This document shows positions 8,648 through 20,220 of a DNA stretch of 64,000 bases, one piece after another. The stretch's first letter is position 1; every line of letters starts with the position of its first letter. The DNA is taken from NCBI RefSeq assembly GCF_014189535.1, contig NZ_CP050307.1:496001-560000 (forward strand). Direction: 5' to 3'. Source of the stretch: Rhizobium lusitanum. Lineage in GTDB: Bacteria > Pseudomonadota > Alphaproteobacteria > Rhizobiales > Rhizobiaceae. Both the position numbers and the translations under genes were made by a program. The notes beneath the pieces are model-generated. The model worked only from the letters and a program-made list of their open reading frames with translations. It was not told the DNA's origin and searched no databases.

Positions 8648-11600
8648 CTATCTCTCTTTCTTGCCGTAGCCGCCGCCGGTCGGCGTGACCACGGTAAAGG
8701 CCTCGCCCGTATCGAGCACCGTATGGGCGGAGCCGATCAACTCCTCGATCTCGCCGTCATTGCGCCGGACATAGTTGCGCCCGGTCTGACCCGGCTCGCC
8801 GCCCTTGACGCCGAAGGGCGCGATGCGGCGATGGCCTGACAGCACGGCGAATTCCAGTTTTTCGCGGGTGCGGATGGTGCGCTGTGTACCGTTGCCGGCG
8901 TTCCATTTGCCGCGTCCGCCGGAGTTCGGTCGGATATGGAAATCTTCCAGCACCACAGGGAAGCGGGTCTCGAGGATTTCCGGGTCGGTCAGACGCGAAT
9001 TGGTCATGTGGGTGTGAACCGCATCGGCGCCGCTGAAGCCGGGGCCGGCGGGAGCGCCGGAGCAGATCGTCTCGTAATATTGGTAGACTTCATTGCCGAA
9101 GGTGAGGTTGTTCATAGTCCCTTGCGCGGCGGCAAGCGTGCCGACCGCGCCGAACAGGCAGTTGGTGACGGCCTGGCTGACTTCGACATTGCCGGCAACG
9201 ACGGCGGCTGGATATTTCGGTGTCAGCATCGTGCCTTCCGGAATGACGATGCGGACCGGCCGCAGGCACCCGGCGTTCATCGGGATATCGGCCTCGACCA
9301 GAACGCGGAAGACATAGAGCACGGCGGCGCGGGTCACCGGCTGCGGCGCGTTGAAATTGTCGGCGCGTTGCTCGGACGTGCCGGTAAAATCCACCGTCGC
9401 CTCGCGCTTGTCCCGGTCGATCGAAATCTTGACGACGATCTTGCAGCCCTGATCCATCTCATAGCTGAATTCGCCATCGGGCAGGCGGTCGAGAACGCGG
9501 CGCACACTTTCGGCGGCGTTGTCCTGGACATGGCCCATATAGGCATCGACCACGTCTTCGCCGAAGTGGACGATCATCTTCTTCAGTTCGGCGACGCCCT
9601 TCTCATTAGCGGCGACCTGCGCTTTCAGATCGTTGACGTTCTGCGCCAGCTGCCGCACGGGATAGCGCGCGCCAAGCAAGAGCGACGACAATTCCTCCTC
9701 GCGGAAACGGCCACGGTCGAGCAGCTTGAAATTGTCGATATAAACGCCTTCCTCCTCGATATGGGTGGCAAGCGGTGACATCGAGCCCGGCGAGATGCCG
9801 CCGATATCGGCGTGATGGCCACGGCTGGCGACCCAGAAGCGGATCTCCTTGCCGGCATCGTCGAAGACCGGCGTGCAGACGGTGAGGTCGGGCAGGTGCG
9901 TGCCGCCGTTGTAAGGCGCATTGATCAGGAAGACGTCGCCGGGGTGGATGACCGGGTTCTCACGGATGGCGGTCGCGACCGAGGCGTCCATGGAACCGAG
10001 ATGCACCGGCATATGCGGCGCGTTGGCAACGAGATTGCCCTCGGCGTCGAAGACGGCGCAGGAGAAGTCCAGCCGCTCCTTGATGTTGACGGAATAGGCA
10101 GTGTTTTGCAGCGTCACGCCCATCTGTTCGGCGATCGACATGAAGAGATTGTTGAAGATCTCCAGCATCACCGGATCGGCCCTGGTGCCGATGGCGGTGC
10201 GCTGCGGCAGCGCCTTGATACGGGTGAGAACGACGTGGTCCTTCGCCGTCAGCTTCGCCTGCCAGCCGTCTTCGATGACGATGGTCTGGTTCGGCTCGAT
10301 GATGATGGCCGGTCCGGTGACGGTTTGGCCGGGCAAGATCGCCTCGCGCAGCACGACGGCGGCGTCATGGCTCTCCCCCTGGGAGTGGAAGGCGGTGTGG
10401 CGAGCCGCATCGGCTTCGCCCTTGCCCGCTTCTTTCCGTTCGAGATCGATCTCTGCCACGGCACCCCCGATGGTCTCGACTTCGACAGCCTCGACCACCA
10501 GCGGCTTATCCTCGGCGATGAAACCGAAGCGTCGCTTATGTAGCACTTCGAACTCGCTGCGCAGTCGCGTGGGATGATCGAGTTCGGGGAAGGTCACTTC
10601 GACCGTCAGCATCGTATCCGTGCCAGCATAGCGGATATGGGCGCGCAGGACGGTGCGGATGTCGGCCGTCGCTACGCCTTGCGTTTCCAGCTCAGGCAGG
10701 CATTCGCCCTGCAGCTCCTTGCCGAGCGCTGCGATGGCGGCAGGTGCAGCTGCATCGAGTGGCACGCCGAGCGCCTTCTGGCGTGTCGCCCTGATATCGG
10801 CGAGGCCCATGCCATAGGCGGAAAGCAGGCCCGACATCGGGTGCAGAAGGATGCTTTTCATGCCCAGCGCATCGGCGACCAGGCAGGCATGCTGCCCGCC
10901 CGCACCACCAAAGCAGTTGAGGGCATAGCGTGTCACGTCATAGCCGCGCTGCACTGAAATCTTTTTGATCGCCTCGACCATGTTGGCGACGGCAATGCGA
11001 ATGAAGCCGTCCGCCACCTCTTCCGGGCTGCGGCCGTCACCGATCCTGGCTGCAAGGTCGGCGAACTTGCCACGTACCGTCTCGACATCCAGCGGCCGAT
11101 CCTGGTTCGGGCCGAAGATGGCCGGGAAGAATTCCGGCAGGAGCTTGCCAGTCATGACATTGCCGTCGGTGACGGCCAGTGGGCCGCCATTGCGGTAACA
11201 AGCTGGGCCGGGAAAGGCGCCGGCGGAATCCGGGCCGACGCGGAAACGGTCGCCATCGAAATGCAGGATCGAGCCGCCACCGGCGGCGACCGTATGGATC
11301 AGCATCATCGGCGCGCGGACGCGGACACCGGCGACTTCCGTTTCGAAAGCGCGCTCATATTCGCCGTCGAAATGCGCCACGTCTGTCGATGTCCCCCCCC
11401 ATGTCGAAACCGATGACATTGGCGAAGCCGGCCTGTTCTCCGGTCTTGGCAAGGCCGACCACGCCGCCGGCAGGGCCGGAGAGAATGGCATCCTTGCCCT
11501 GGAACATATCGGCGGCCGTCAATCCGCCCGAGGACATCATGAACATGACGCGCGCGCCCGTGCGGGCGATATCGAGTTCGTCGGAAACCTGACCGATGTA

Positions 11601-12275
11601 ACGGCCGAGCACAGGCGAGAGATAGGCATCGACCACGGTCGTATCGCCACGACCGACCAGCTTGATCAGCGGCGAAACCTCATGGCTGACGGAGACTTGT
11701 TCGAAGCCGATAGTGCGGGCGATCCTGGCAACGGCCGCCTCATGGGCGGGGAATTTATAGGCATGCATGAAGACGATCGCGACGGCTCGGTAGCCCTTGG
11801 CGCGCAGGTCCCGCAGGGCGGCCTCTGTCACCTGCTCGTCGAGGGCAAGTTCTACCGTGCCGTCCGCCAGCACACGCTCATCAAGCTCCACGACATCGTC
11901 ATAGAGTGCTTCGGGCTTGATGATCTCGGTCGCGAAGATCTTCTTGCGCTCCTGATAGCCGATGCGCAGTGCGTCGCGGAAGCCCTTGGTGGTCACCAGC
12001 GCCAGCCGCTCGCCCTTGCGCTCCAGAAGCGCGTTGGTGGCGACCGTCGTGCCCATGCGCACCTCGCCGATCAGACCGGCGGGGATCGGCTCGCCGTTTG
12101 CCAGACCCAGATGCAGGCGAATGCCATAGACGGCAGCATCGCGATAGGCCTCGGGATTTTCCGACAGGACCTTGCGGGCGTGCAATTCTCCCGAGGGGTC
12201 ACGCCCGACGATATCGGTGAAAGTGCCGCCACGATCGATCCAGAAATCCCAATGACCCGCTACGCTGCCTGACAA
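8648..12275 (-). pseudogene. Fused hydantoinase A/B (5-oxoprolinase-type), single-base frameshift
   Basis: One reading runs from a TTG start at 12275, with GGAGG five bases upstream, through the HyuA-type motif [15 protein letters not shown] to VIGFDMGG, where it leaves frame. Deleting one G from the 8-G run (plus strand 11393-11400) restores [18 protein letters not shown] and a protein of about 1208 aa. The first ~690 residues are hydantoinase A; the rest is hydantoinase B (NIKERLDFSCAVFDAEGN). Such enzymes hydrolyse hydantoins or 5-oxoproline with ATP. Either a real null allele or a homopolymer sequencing error; both halves are otherwise intact. Confidence 0.8.
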
Positions 12276-12309
12276 GACCGCCTCCATCAAAACCGCTAAA
12301 ATGCTTACT

Positions 12310-12342
12310 GATAAAATATCGATAAATCGTCGATGTTTTATC
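12310..12342. promoter_or_regulatory. Palindromic operator candidate upstream of hydantoinase operon
   Basis: Arms GATAAAATATCGA (12310-12322) and TCGATGTTTTATC (12330-12342) match at 12 of 13 positions around a 7-base spacer, ending 35 bases before the TTG start of the hydantoinase gene. Position and symmetry fit the operator of a dimeric regulator, most simply the winged-helix gene at the operon's end. Confidence 0.5.
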
Positions 12343-12453
12343 GTCAACAGTTAGTTTTGACCAAGGTGCGTTTGACGGCGCAATCCTGTGCGGATGAGGA
12401 GGGTCACAAAAGCGGGTGGACGATAATGCGTGCGGGATTGCCTAGCGCTGAAT

Positions 12454-13509
12454 TCAGGCTGGAGAAGTTGCCCCGAGCCGCTTCACGTTCCCGATCAATT
12501 CCCGCGCCGATCGAAGTGACGCAGCGGTTGCCATCACCATCTGTGGCATTAACAGCCATTCCAGCGTCCAGGCGGCGCCCGAGCGCTCCTGTTCGTGCAC
12601 TAGCGATTGATGAATGCCGGAGAGCTGAACGGCGTTGAAGCGGGCGAGCGTGACCAGCGTCTCGGCGGCAACCGGGTTCTGCTTGTGTGGCATGGCCGAG
12701 GAGCCGCCGCTGCCGGTAAGTTCGATTTCGTCACCGGCCTGCGCGAGGAGGGCGATGTCCTGGCCGATCTTGCCGAGGCTGCCTGAAATCAGCGAGAGCA
12801 GGCCGGCAAGCTCGGCTATCCTTGCCCGCTGGCTCTGCCATTGCGGCTCGTCCGTCAGATCAAGCTCCTGCGCCAGCGACGTCCTGATGTCGGCGGCTTT
12901 CGGTCCAAGCTTTTCCAGTGTGCCGACCGCGCCGCCGAACTGGAGGGGAAAGGTCTCCTGCGTTAGCCGATCGCGATATTTGTCGAGCGGATCGCGCCAG
13001 GCGCGCAACCGGTCGGAGACCGTCATCGGAATGGCGGCCTGCATGCGGGTACGGCCCATTAGCCGGTTCTCGCCACATTGCCTGTCGAGTTTTTCGAGCC
13101 CGGCCGTGATGGCGTAAAGACGACCGGTGAACAGGAAAGCGACCGCCTTGAGGCGGATCATCAGGCTGGTATCGATGACATCCTGGCTGGTGGCGCCGAA
13201 ATGCACATGCTGCGCAGCATCGCCGCCCACCGCCTTGCGCAACTGCTTGACGAGATCGGGAATGACGACGCCATCCGTGGCCGTCGCGGATTTCAGGCTG
13301 GCGATGTCGGGCTGGAACGTGCCGCAGACCTCGGCGATCCGTTGCGCCGCCTCCTGCGGAATGACGCCATGCCGCGCCTCGGCTTTGGCGAGCGCTGCCT
13401 CGAAAGCGAGCATGGCGCGGATATCGGCTTCCACTGAAAAATAAGCGGAAATCTCCTCGTCACCGAGGAGGCCGGAGAGAAACGGGTGGTCGAAGGCGGA
13501 AATGCTCAT
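12454..13509 (-). CDS. pcaB: 3-carboxy-cis,cis-muconate cycloisomerase
   Basis: 351 aa of the aspartase/fumarase superfamily. It contains the signature GSSAMPHKQNP at about 269-279 and the upstream substrate-binding segments SATATDGVVIPDL and HFGATSQDVIDTSL. It converts 3-carboxymuconate, the PcaHG product, to 4-carboxymuconolactone. Last gene of pcaDCHGB: its ATG lies three bases past the pcaG stop. The length fits the rhizobial form, shorter than the roughly 450-aa pseudomonad enzyme. Induced by PcaQ if the operon is read from pcaD. Confidence 0.92.
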   Translation of the reverse strand: MSISAFDHPFLSGLLGDEEISAYFSVEADIRAMLAFEAALAKAEARHGVIPQEAAQRIAEVCGTFQPDIASLKSATATDGVVIPDLVKQLRKAVGGDAAQHVHFGATSQDVIDTSLMIRLKAVAFLFTGRLYAITAGLEKLDRQCGENRLMGRTRMQAAIPMTVSDRLRAWRDPLDKYRDRLTQETFPLQFGGAVGTLEKLGPKAADIRTSLAQELDLTDEPQWQSQRARIAELAGLLSLISGSLGKIGQDIALLAQAGDEIELTGSGGSSAMPHKQNPVAAETLVTLARFNAVQLSGIHQSLVHEQERSGAAWTLEWLLMPQMVMATAASLRSARELIGNVKRLGATSPA

Positions 13510-13512
13510 GGT

Positions 13513-14127
13513 CTATATATCGAGGAAAACCGTTTCCTTGTCGCCCTGCAAATGCACGTCGAGTGTATAGACCGATCCCTCCTGGCTGGCGATCAGGGTG
13601 GCGACACGCTGGCGATGCTCAATGCGGGCGAGCAGAGGATCCTCGGCATTGGCCTTGGCTTCATCCGGGAAATACAGGCGCGTATGCAAGCCGATATTGA
13701 TGCCGCGCGCCACGATCCAGAGCGTGATATGCGGTGCCATCTTGCGCCCGTCCTTATAGGGAGCGCGGCCGGGCTTCACCGTCTCGAAGGAGAAGACGCC
13801 GTCTTCGGCGCTGGTCGGGCAGCGGCCCCAACCGGTGAAATTGGGATCGGCCGCGCCACGCATTTCCGAAGGGCTGTTGTAGAGCCCGGCACTGTCGGCC
13901 TGCCAGATCTCGACGACAGCATCCTTCACCAAAGTATCGGCGCCGTCGAAAATCCGGCCCTTGACCGTGATGCGCTCACCAAGCGTCTTGTCATTGACCA
14001 TGGATGTGCCGAGATCGACGTCATAGACGCCGCCAATGTCGCAAAAGTTCGGCGTCAGGCCGATATGGACATAGGGGCCGGCTGTCTGCGACGGCGTTTC
14101 CTTGAGGTAGCCGAGTTCCTGCACCAT
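13513..14127 (-). CDS. pcaG: Protocatechuate 3,4-dioxygenase alpha subunit
   Basis: 204 aa intradiol dioxygenase alpha chain. Reads TAGPYVHIGLTP at the N-terminus, then KGRIFDGADTLVKDAVVEIWQAD, the beta-sandwich shared with PcaH, but lacks the full set of iron ligands, as expected for the alpha chain. It forms the alpha-beta protomer with PcaH that opens the ring of protocatechuate with O2. Its ATG overlaps the pcaH stop by one base (TGATG type), consistent with 1:1 synthesis. Confidence 0.93.
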   Translation of the reverse strand: MVQELGYLKETPSQTAGPYVHIGLTPNFCDIGGVYDVDLGTSMVNDKTLGERITVKGRIFDGADTLVKDAVVEIWQADSAGLYNSPSEMRGAADPNFTGWGRCPTSAEDGVFSFETVKPGRAPYKDGRKMAPHITLWIVARGINIGLHTRLYFPDEAKANAEDPLLARIEHRQRVATLIASQEGSVYTLDVHLQGDKETVFLDI

Positions 14128-14876
14128 CAGTTGCCCTCCAGTCGGTTTTCGAACAGCGTCGAGCGGCGTCCGCGCAGTACGATGTCGAATTTATAGGCGC
14201 GCGCGTCCATCGGGATCGTATTGCCCCAGTCGAGCGGCGCGATCAGTTGCTCGATCGCTTTTTTGTCGGGGATCGTGCCGACGATCGGACATTTCCAGAT
14301 CATCGGATCGCCCTCGAAATACATTTGTGTGATCAGTCGCTGCGCGAAGCCATGGCCGAAGACAGAGAAGTGAATATGTGCCGGCCGCCAGTCGTTGACG
14401 CCGTTCGGCCAGGGATAGGCACCTGGCCGAACCGTGCGGAAGGCATAATGGCCGTCCTCGTCGGTGATGGCGCGACCGCAACCGCCGAAATTCGGATCGA
14501 GGGCGGCAAGATAGGTCTCCTTCTTGTGGCGATAACGCCCGCCGGCATTGGCCTGCCAGAATTCGAGCAGAGCGCCCGGAACTGGCCGGTTGCGCTCATC
14601 CAGCACGCGCCCATGCACGATGATGCGTTCGCCGATGGCACTTTCGCCTGATTTGGCGAAGTTGTGGATCAGGTCGTTATCGTGCTCGCCGAGAATGGAG
14701 TGCCCAAAGACCGGACCGGTGATTTCGGAGATCGTGCTGTCCAGCGACAGGAGCGCCCGTTGCGGCGAGCGCAGCACCGAGGTCTTGTAGCCCGGCGTCA
14801 AGGCTGGCGCATGCCAGGCGCGGTCGCGGGCGAAAAAGGCGCCGGTTTCGGGCCTGCTATTGCTTTTGTCAGACAT
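14127..14876 (-). CDS. pcaH: Protocatechuate 3,4-dioxygenase beta subunit
   Basis: 249 aa, the iron-bearing chain. The four ligands of the intradiol family are visible: Tyr115 (GGRYRHKK), Tyr154 (GAYPWPNG), His167 and His169 (RPAHIHFS). The N-terminal extension before residue 80 packs on the alpha chain in known structures. It catalyses Fe(III)-dependent intradiol cleavage of protocatechuate to 3-carboxy-cis,cis-muconate in the cytosol. It lies between pcaC (12 bases upstream) and pcaG. Confidence 0.94.
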   Translation of the reverse strand: MSDKSNSRPETGAFFARDRAWHAPALTPGYKTSVLRSPQRALLSLDSTISEITGPVFGHSILGEHDNDLIHNFAKSGESAIGERIIVHGRVLDERNRPVPGALLEFWQANAGGRYRHKKETYLAALDPNFGGCGRAITDEDGHYAFRTVRPGAYPWPNGVNDWRPAHIHFSVFGHGFAQRLITQMYFEGDPMIWKCPIVGTIPDKKAIEQLIAPLDWGNTIPMDARAYKFDIVLRGRRSTLFENRLEGN

Positions 14877-14888
14877 CTTTGCCTCGCT

Positions 14889-15293
14889 TCAAGCCGCCTT
14901 CTCGGCGTCCATCTGTTCGAAAACCTTCTTGGCGATCTTGATCGCGTGATTGGCGGCCGGCACGCCGGCATAGATTGCCACATGCAGCAGCGCTTCGCTG
15001 ACATCGTCGCGTGTCGCGCCGGTATTGGCAGTCGCGCGGACATGCATCGCCACCTCGTCGTCCTGGCCGAGCGCCGCCAGCAACGCGATCGTGACGATCG
15101 AGCGCTCGCGCTTGCTGAGCGCCGGACGCGACCAGACATGGCCCCAGGCGGCTTCGGTGATCAGCTCCTGGAACGGCTGGTCGAACTCGGTCGATGCCGA
15201 TTGGGCGCGGTCGACATGGCTGTCGCCGAGAACGGCGCGCCGCGTCGCCATGCCCTGGCGGTAGCGCTCGGACGGGGCGTTGGGTTCATTCAT
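14889..15293 (-). CDS. pcaC: 4-carboxymuconolactone decarboxylase
   Basis: 134 aa from the ATG at 15293 (MNEPNAPSERY), preceded by GGAG; the next in-frame ATG upstream is 15 bases earlier. A small AhpD-like CMD protein with RYRQGMATRRAVLGDSHVD at the N-terminus and RSIVTIALLAALGQDDEVAMH in the core. It decarboxylates carboxymuconolactone to beta-ketoadipate enol-lactone. Its start lies inside the end of pcaD (8-base overlap), so pcaD and pcaC are separate genes here, not the PcaL fusion of actinobacteria. Confidence 0.92.
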   Translation of the reverse strand: MNEPNAPSERYRQGMATRRAVLGDSHVDRAQSASTEFDQPFQELITEAAWGHVWSRPALSKRERSIVTIALLAALGQDDEVAMHVRATANTGATRDDVSEALLHVAIYAGVPAANHAIKIAKKVFEQMDAEKAA

Positions 15294-16098
15294 GGGGCTT
15301 TTCTCCATGCAAGGCGAAATCGATGAAGGCGCGGATGACGGCGGTCAGCGCCTCGGGCTGTTCGACGCAAGGGATATGACCCGCGTCCTTGATCACCTCA
15401 TAGCGCGCGTTCGGAATGAGCTTGGCGGTCGACAACACCAGGTCCGGCGGTGTCGAGCCGTCTTGATCGCCGACGATGCAGATGGTCGGCACCGCGATCT
15501 TCTTCGCTGCATCGGTAAAATCGGCATCGCGCAGCGCAGCGCAGGTCGCCGCGTAGCCAGCCGCCGGCTGGCGGGTCAGCATGTTGGAATAGCCGGCGAA
15601 GGCGGTGTTTTCCGGGCGGCGGAAAGCCGGCGTGAACCAGCGCTCCATCACCGTGTCGACAATCGATTCGATGCCATGCGCTTCGACCTGCGCGATGCGG
15701 GCATTCCAGCTGTCGGCGGTGCCGATCTTGTGAGCCGTGTCGCAGAGGATGAGCGCCCGCACCAGATCCGGCCGGCGCTGATAGAGCGACTGGGCGATCA
15801 GCCCGCCAACGGAAAGGCCGCAAATGATGGCATTCTTCACATTGAGCAGATCAAGCAGCCCGGCGAGATCTGTGGCATGATCCTCGATGGCATAGGGCAC
15901 CTGGCCGATATCGGAGAGGCCATGGCCGCGCTTGTCGTAGAGAACGATGGCGAAATCGCCGGCGAGCCGCACAATGACGTCGCGCCAGATACGGAAGTCC
16001 GTGCCGAGCGAATTGGCAAAGACAAGCACCGGCTTGTCACCGGCAGCGCCGATGATCTGATAGTGGATCGTGACGTCGTTGATACGGGCGAACTGCAC
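15286..16098 (-). CDS. pcaD: 3-oxoadipate enol-lactone hydrolase
   Basis: 270 aa alpha/beta hydrolase. Nucleophile elbow GLSVGG with Ser96, acid in VGDQDGSTPP, and catalytic His in KDAGHIPCVEQP. It starts with GTG at 16098, seven bases after GAGGAG. It hydrolyses the enol-lactone to beta-ketoadipate. First gene of pcaDCHGB, divergent from pcaQ across a 93-bp promoter region that holds the PcaQ site. Confidence 0.92.
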   Translation of the reverse strand: MQFARINDVTIHYQIIGAAGDKPVLVFANSLGTDFRIWRDVIVRLAGDFAIVLYDKRGHGLSDIGQVPYAIEDHATDLAGLLDLLNVKNAIICGLSVGGLIAQSLYQRRPDLVRALILCDTAHKIGTADSWNARIAQVEAHGIESIVDTVMERWFTPAFRRPENTAFAGYSNMLTRQPAAGYAATCAALRDADFTDAAKKIAVPTICIVGDQDGSTPPDLVLSTAKLIPNARYEVIKDAGHIPCVEQPEALTAVIRAFIDFALHGEKPHE

Positions 16099-16168
16099 TG
16101 GAAATCTCCTCGACAGCGAGATTGTAGGTTTAATTTGGTTAAGTAAAATGATATTTTATGGCTTTCCG

Positions 16169-16184
16169 ATAACCAAAAGGTTAT
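16169..16184. promoter_or_regulatory. PcaQ operator between pcaD and pcaQ
   Basis: Perfect dyad ATAACC-AAAA-GGTTAT, seven bases before the pcaQ start and 71 bases before pcaD. The PcaQ box known from Sinorhizobium has the form ATAACC-N4-GGTTAA, so only the last base differs. It would serve both autoregulation of pcaQ and activation of the pcaD operon. Confidence 0.8.
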
Positions 16185-16191
16185 TATCGGC

Positions 16192-17118
16192 ATGATCGAC
16201 ACGCGCGTCAAATTCCGCCATCTCCAGACTTTTGTCGAGGTCGCGCGACAGAAAAGCGTGGTCAAGGCAGCTGGGCTCCTGCATGTCAGCCAGCCGGCGG
16301 TGACCAAGACCATCCGTGAATTGGAGGAGGCGCTGGGCGTTGCGGTGTTCGAGCGCGACGGGCGCGGCATCAAGATCACCCGCTACGGCGAAGTCTTCTT
16401 GCGTCATGCGGGGGCGGCGCTGACGGCACTGAGGCAGGGCATCGATTCCGTTTCGCAGGAGCGATCCGGCGAAGCGCCACCGGTCCGGATTGGCGCGCTG
16501 CCGACGGTGTCGACGCGGATCATGCCGCGGGCGATGGAACTGTTCCTGAAGGAAGAGACCTGGAGCCGCATCAAGATCGTCACCGGCGAGAATGCCGTTC
16601 TTCTCGAGCAGCTCCGCGTTGGCGACCTCGATCTCGTCGTCGGACGCCTGAGCAGTGCTGACAAGATGACGGGCTTCTCCTTCGAACACCTTTATTCCGA
16701 ACAGGTCGTCTTCGTGGTGCGGGCAGGGCATCCGTTGCTGAAGGGCAGACAATCGCTGTTTTCCAATCTCGGCAAATACACGATCCTGATGCCCTCGCGC
16801 GGCTCGATCATCCGGCCCTCTGTCGAGAGCTTCCTGATCGCCAACGGCGTTGCCAGCCTGCCAAGCCAGATCGAGACGGTATCGGACTCTTTTGGCCGCG
16901 CCTTCGTTCGCTCCAGCGACGCCGTCTGGATCATTTCGACCGGCGTCGTCGCCGGCGACGTCGAGGATGGTCTGCTCAGTCTGCTACCGATCGACACCAG
17001 CGAGACGAAGGGGCCGGTTGGGCTGACCATGCGTACTGACGCCATCCCCAGCATGCCCTTGTCGATCCTGATGCAGACGATCCGTGAGGCGGCCGACGAG
17101 GTTGCGAAGAAGCGTTAA
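16192..17118 (+). CDS. pcaQ: LysR-type activator of the pcaDCHGB operon
   Basis: 308 aa. The N-terminal LysR HTH reads FRHLQTFVEVARQKSVVKAA then LHVSQPAVTKTIRELEEALG; the rest is the periplasmic-binding-like effector domain (IVTGENAVLLEQLRVGDLDLVVGRL, IETVSDSFGRAFV). PcaQ of rhizobia and agrobacteria responds to beta-ketoadipate or carboxymuconolactone and activates the divergent operon. The operator at 16169-16184 and the gene order support this. It converges on pobA with a 12-base gap. Confidence 0.92.
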   Translation: MIDTRVKFRHLQTFVEVARQKSVVKAAGLLHVSQPAVTKTIRELEEALGVAVFERDGRGIKITRYGEVFLRHAGAALTALRQGIDSVSQERSGEAPPVRIGALPTVSTRIMPRAMELFLKEETWSRIKIVTGENAVLLEQLRVGDLDLVVGRLSSADKMTGFSFEHLYSEQVVFVVRAGHPLLKGRQSLFSNLGKYTILMPSRGSIIRPSVESFLIANGVASLPSQIETVSDSFGRAFVRSSDAVWIISTGVVAGDVEDGLLSLLPIDTSETKGPVGLTMRTDAIPSMPLSILMQTIREAADEVAKKR

Positions 17119-17130
17119 GCCGCTTCAATC

Positions 17131-19304
<2,174 letters not shown>

Positions 19305-19310
19305 GGTTTC

Positions 19311-20067
19311 TCAGCGCAAAACCAATCGCAACGCCTTTTGCGTCTCCCGCAATAGCGGCAGAAACCGTTCGGCCATTTCGGCGGCGGCGACATAGGCGGC
19401 TGGGGCGCCGATGTTGATGGCCGCGACCGTCTGGCCGCGATCGTTCTCCACGGGAACAGCGATGGAGCAAAGGCCGATTTCCAGTTCCTGGTCGATGACG
19501 GCGTAGCCCCTCAGCCCGCACCCGACGAAACTCGGCCATCAGCTCATCCGGGTCCGTCTTTGTATTCGGCGTATTTGCCTTGAGTTCCGTTCGGGCCAGA
19601 ACGGCGCGCGCTTCGTTCTCCGACAAGGAAGCAAGCAGGACGCGGCCCATGGAGGCGCAGAAGGCGGGCAGGCGGCTGCCCGGCGTCAGATTGATCGACA
19701 TCACCCGGCGCTGCGACGCCCGGGCGATATAGACGACCTCTGTGCCATCGAGCACCGAGGCCGAGGCATTGTGGCCGGCCTGTTCTGCAAGTTGATCGAG
19801 ATAGGGCTGGATGATCGTCGGCAGCGGCGTGGCGGCGAGATAGGCATGGCCAAGCCGCAGGATCTTCGGCGTCAGCGTGAAGAATTTCCCGTCATAGTCG
19901 GCATAGCCAAGCTCGGCCAGCGTCAGCAGCGAGCGGCGCACCGTGGCACGGTCGAGCCCAGTCAGCTTCGACGCTTCGGCAATCGACAGGCGCTGCTGGG
20001 TCTCGCCGAAAGCCTCGATGACCTTCAGGCCCCTGGCAAAGCCGCTGACGAAATCCGTTTCGCGCAT
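19311..20067 (-). pseudogene. pcaR: IclR-family regulator of pcaIJF, single-base frameshift
   Basis: The frame from the ATG at 20067 encodes a normal IclR protein: HTH region QQRLSIAEASKLTGLDRATV, then LTPKILRLGHAYL and the effector domain, up to FRRVRAEG. There an extra G (CCCC at 19507-19510 on the plus strand) shifts it into arginine-rich nonsense. Removing one G gives AEGYAVIDQELEIGLCSIAV and a 251-aa product stopping at 19311, the usual PcaR length. PcaR activates or represses pcaIJF from beta-ketoadipate levels. The C-terminal third of the effector domain is lost as written; sequencing error is possible. Confidence 0.85.
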
Positions 20068-20090
20068 TGCATCCTCCGATCACGCATCTG

Positions 20091-20133
20091 AATTTGTGCG
20101 ATATATGAACAAAAATAAAATAACGCACAAATT
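20091..20133. promoter_or_regulatory. Inverted repeat in the pcaR-pcaI promoter region
   Basis: Perfect 10-base arms AATTTGTGCG (20091-20100) and CGCACAAATT (20124-20133) with 23 bases between them, midway between the divergent pcaR and pcaI starts. Two separated symmetric half-sites around the promoter fit an IclR-type tetramer; PcaR is the obvious binder. Confidence 0.55.
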
Positions 20134-20220
20134 AATTGCCGTCCAGCCCATGCTGATCTATTTCGAAGGGAGAGGACGGGCCGTCTTTATCCGCCCGCAA
20201 TGGCTAACGGGAGTTTCCGC

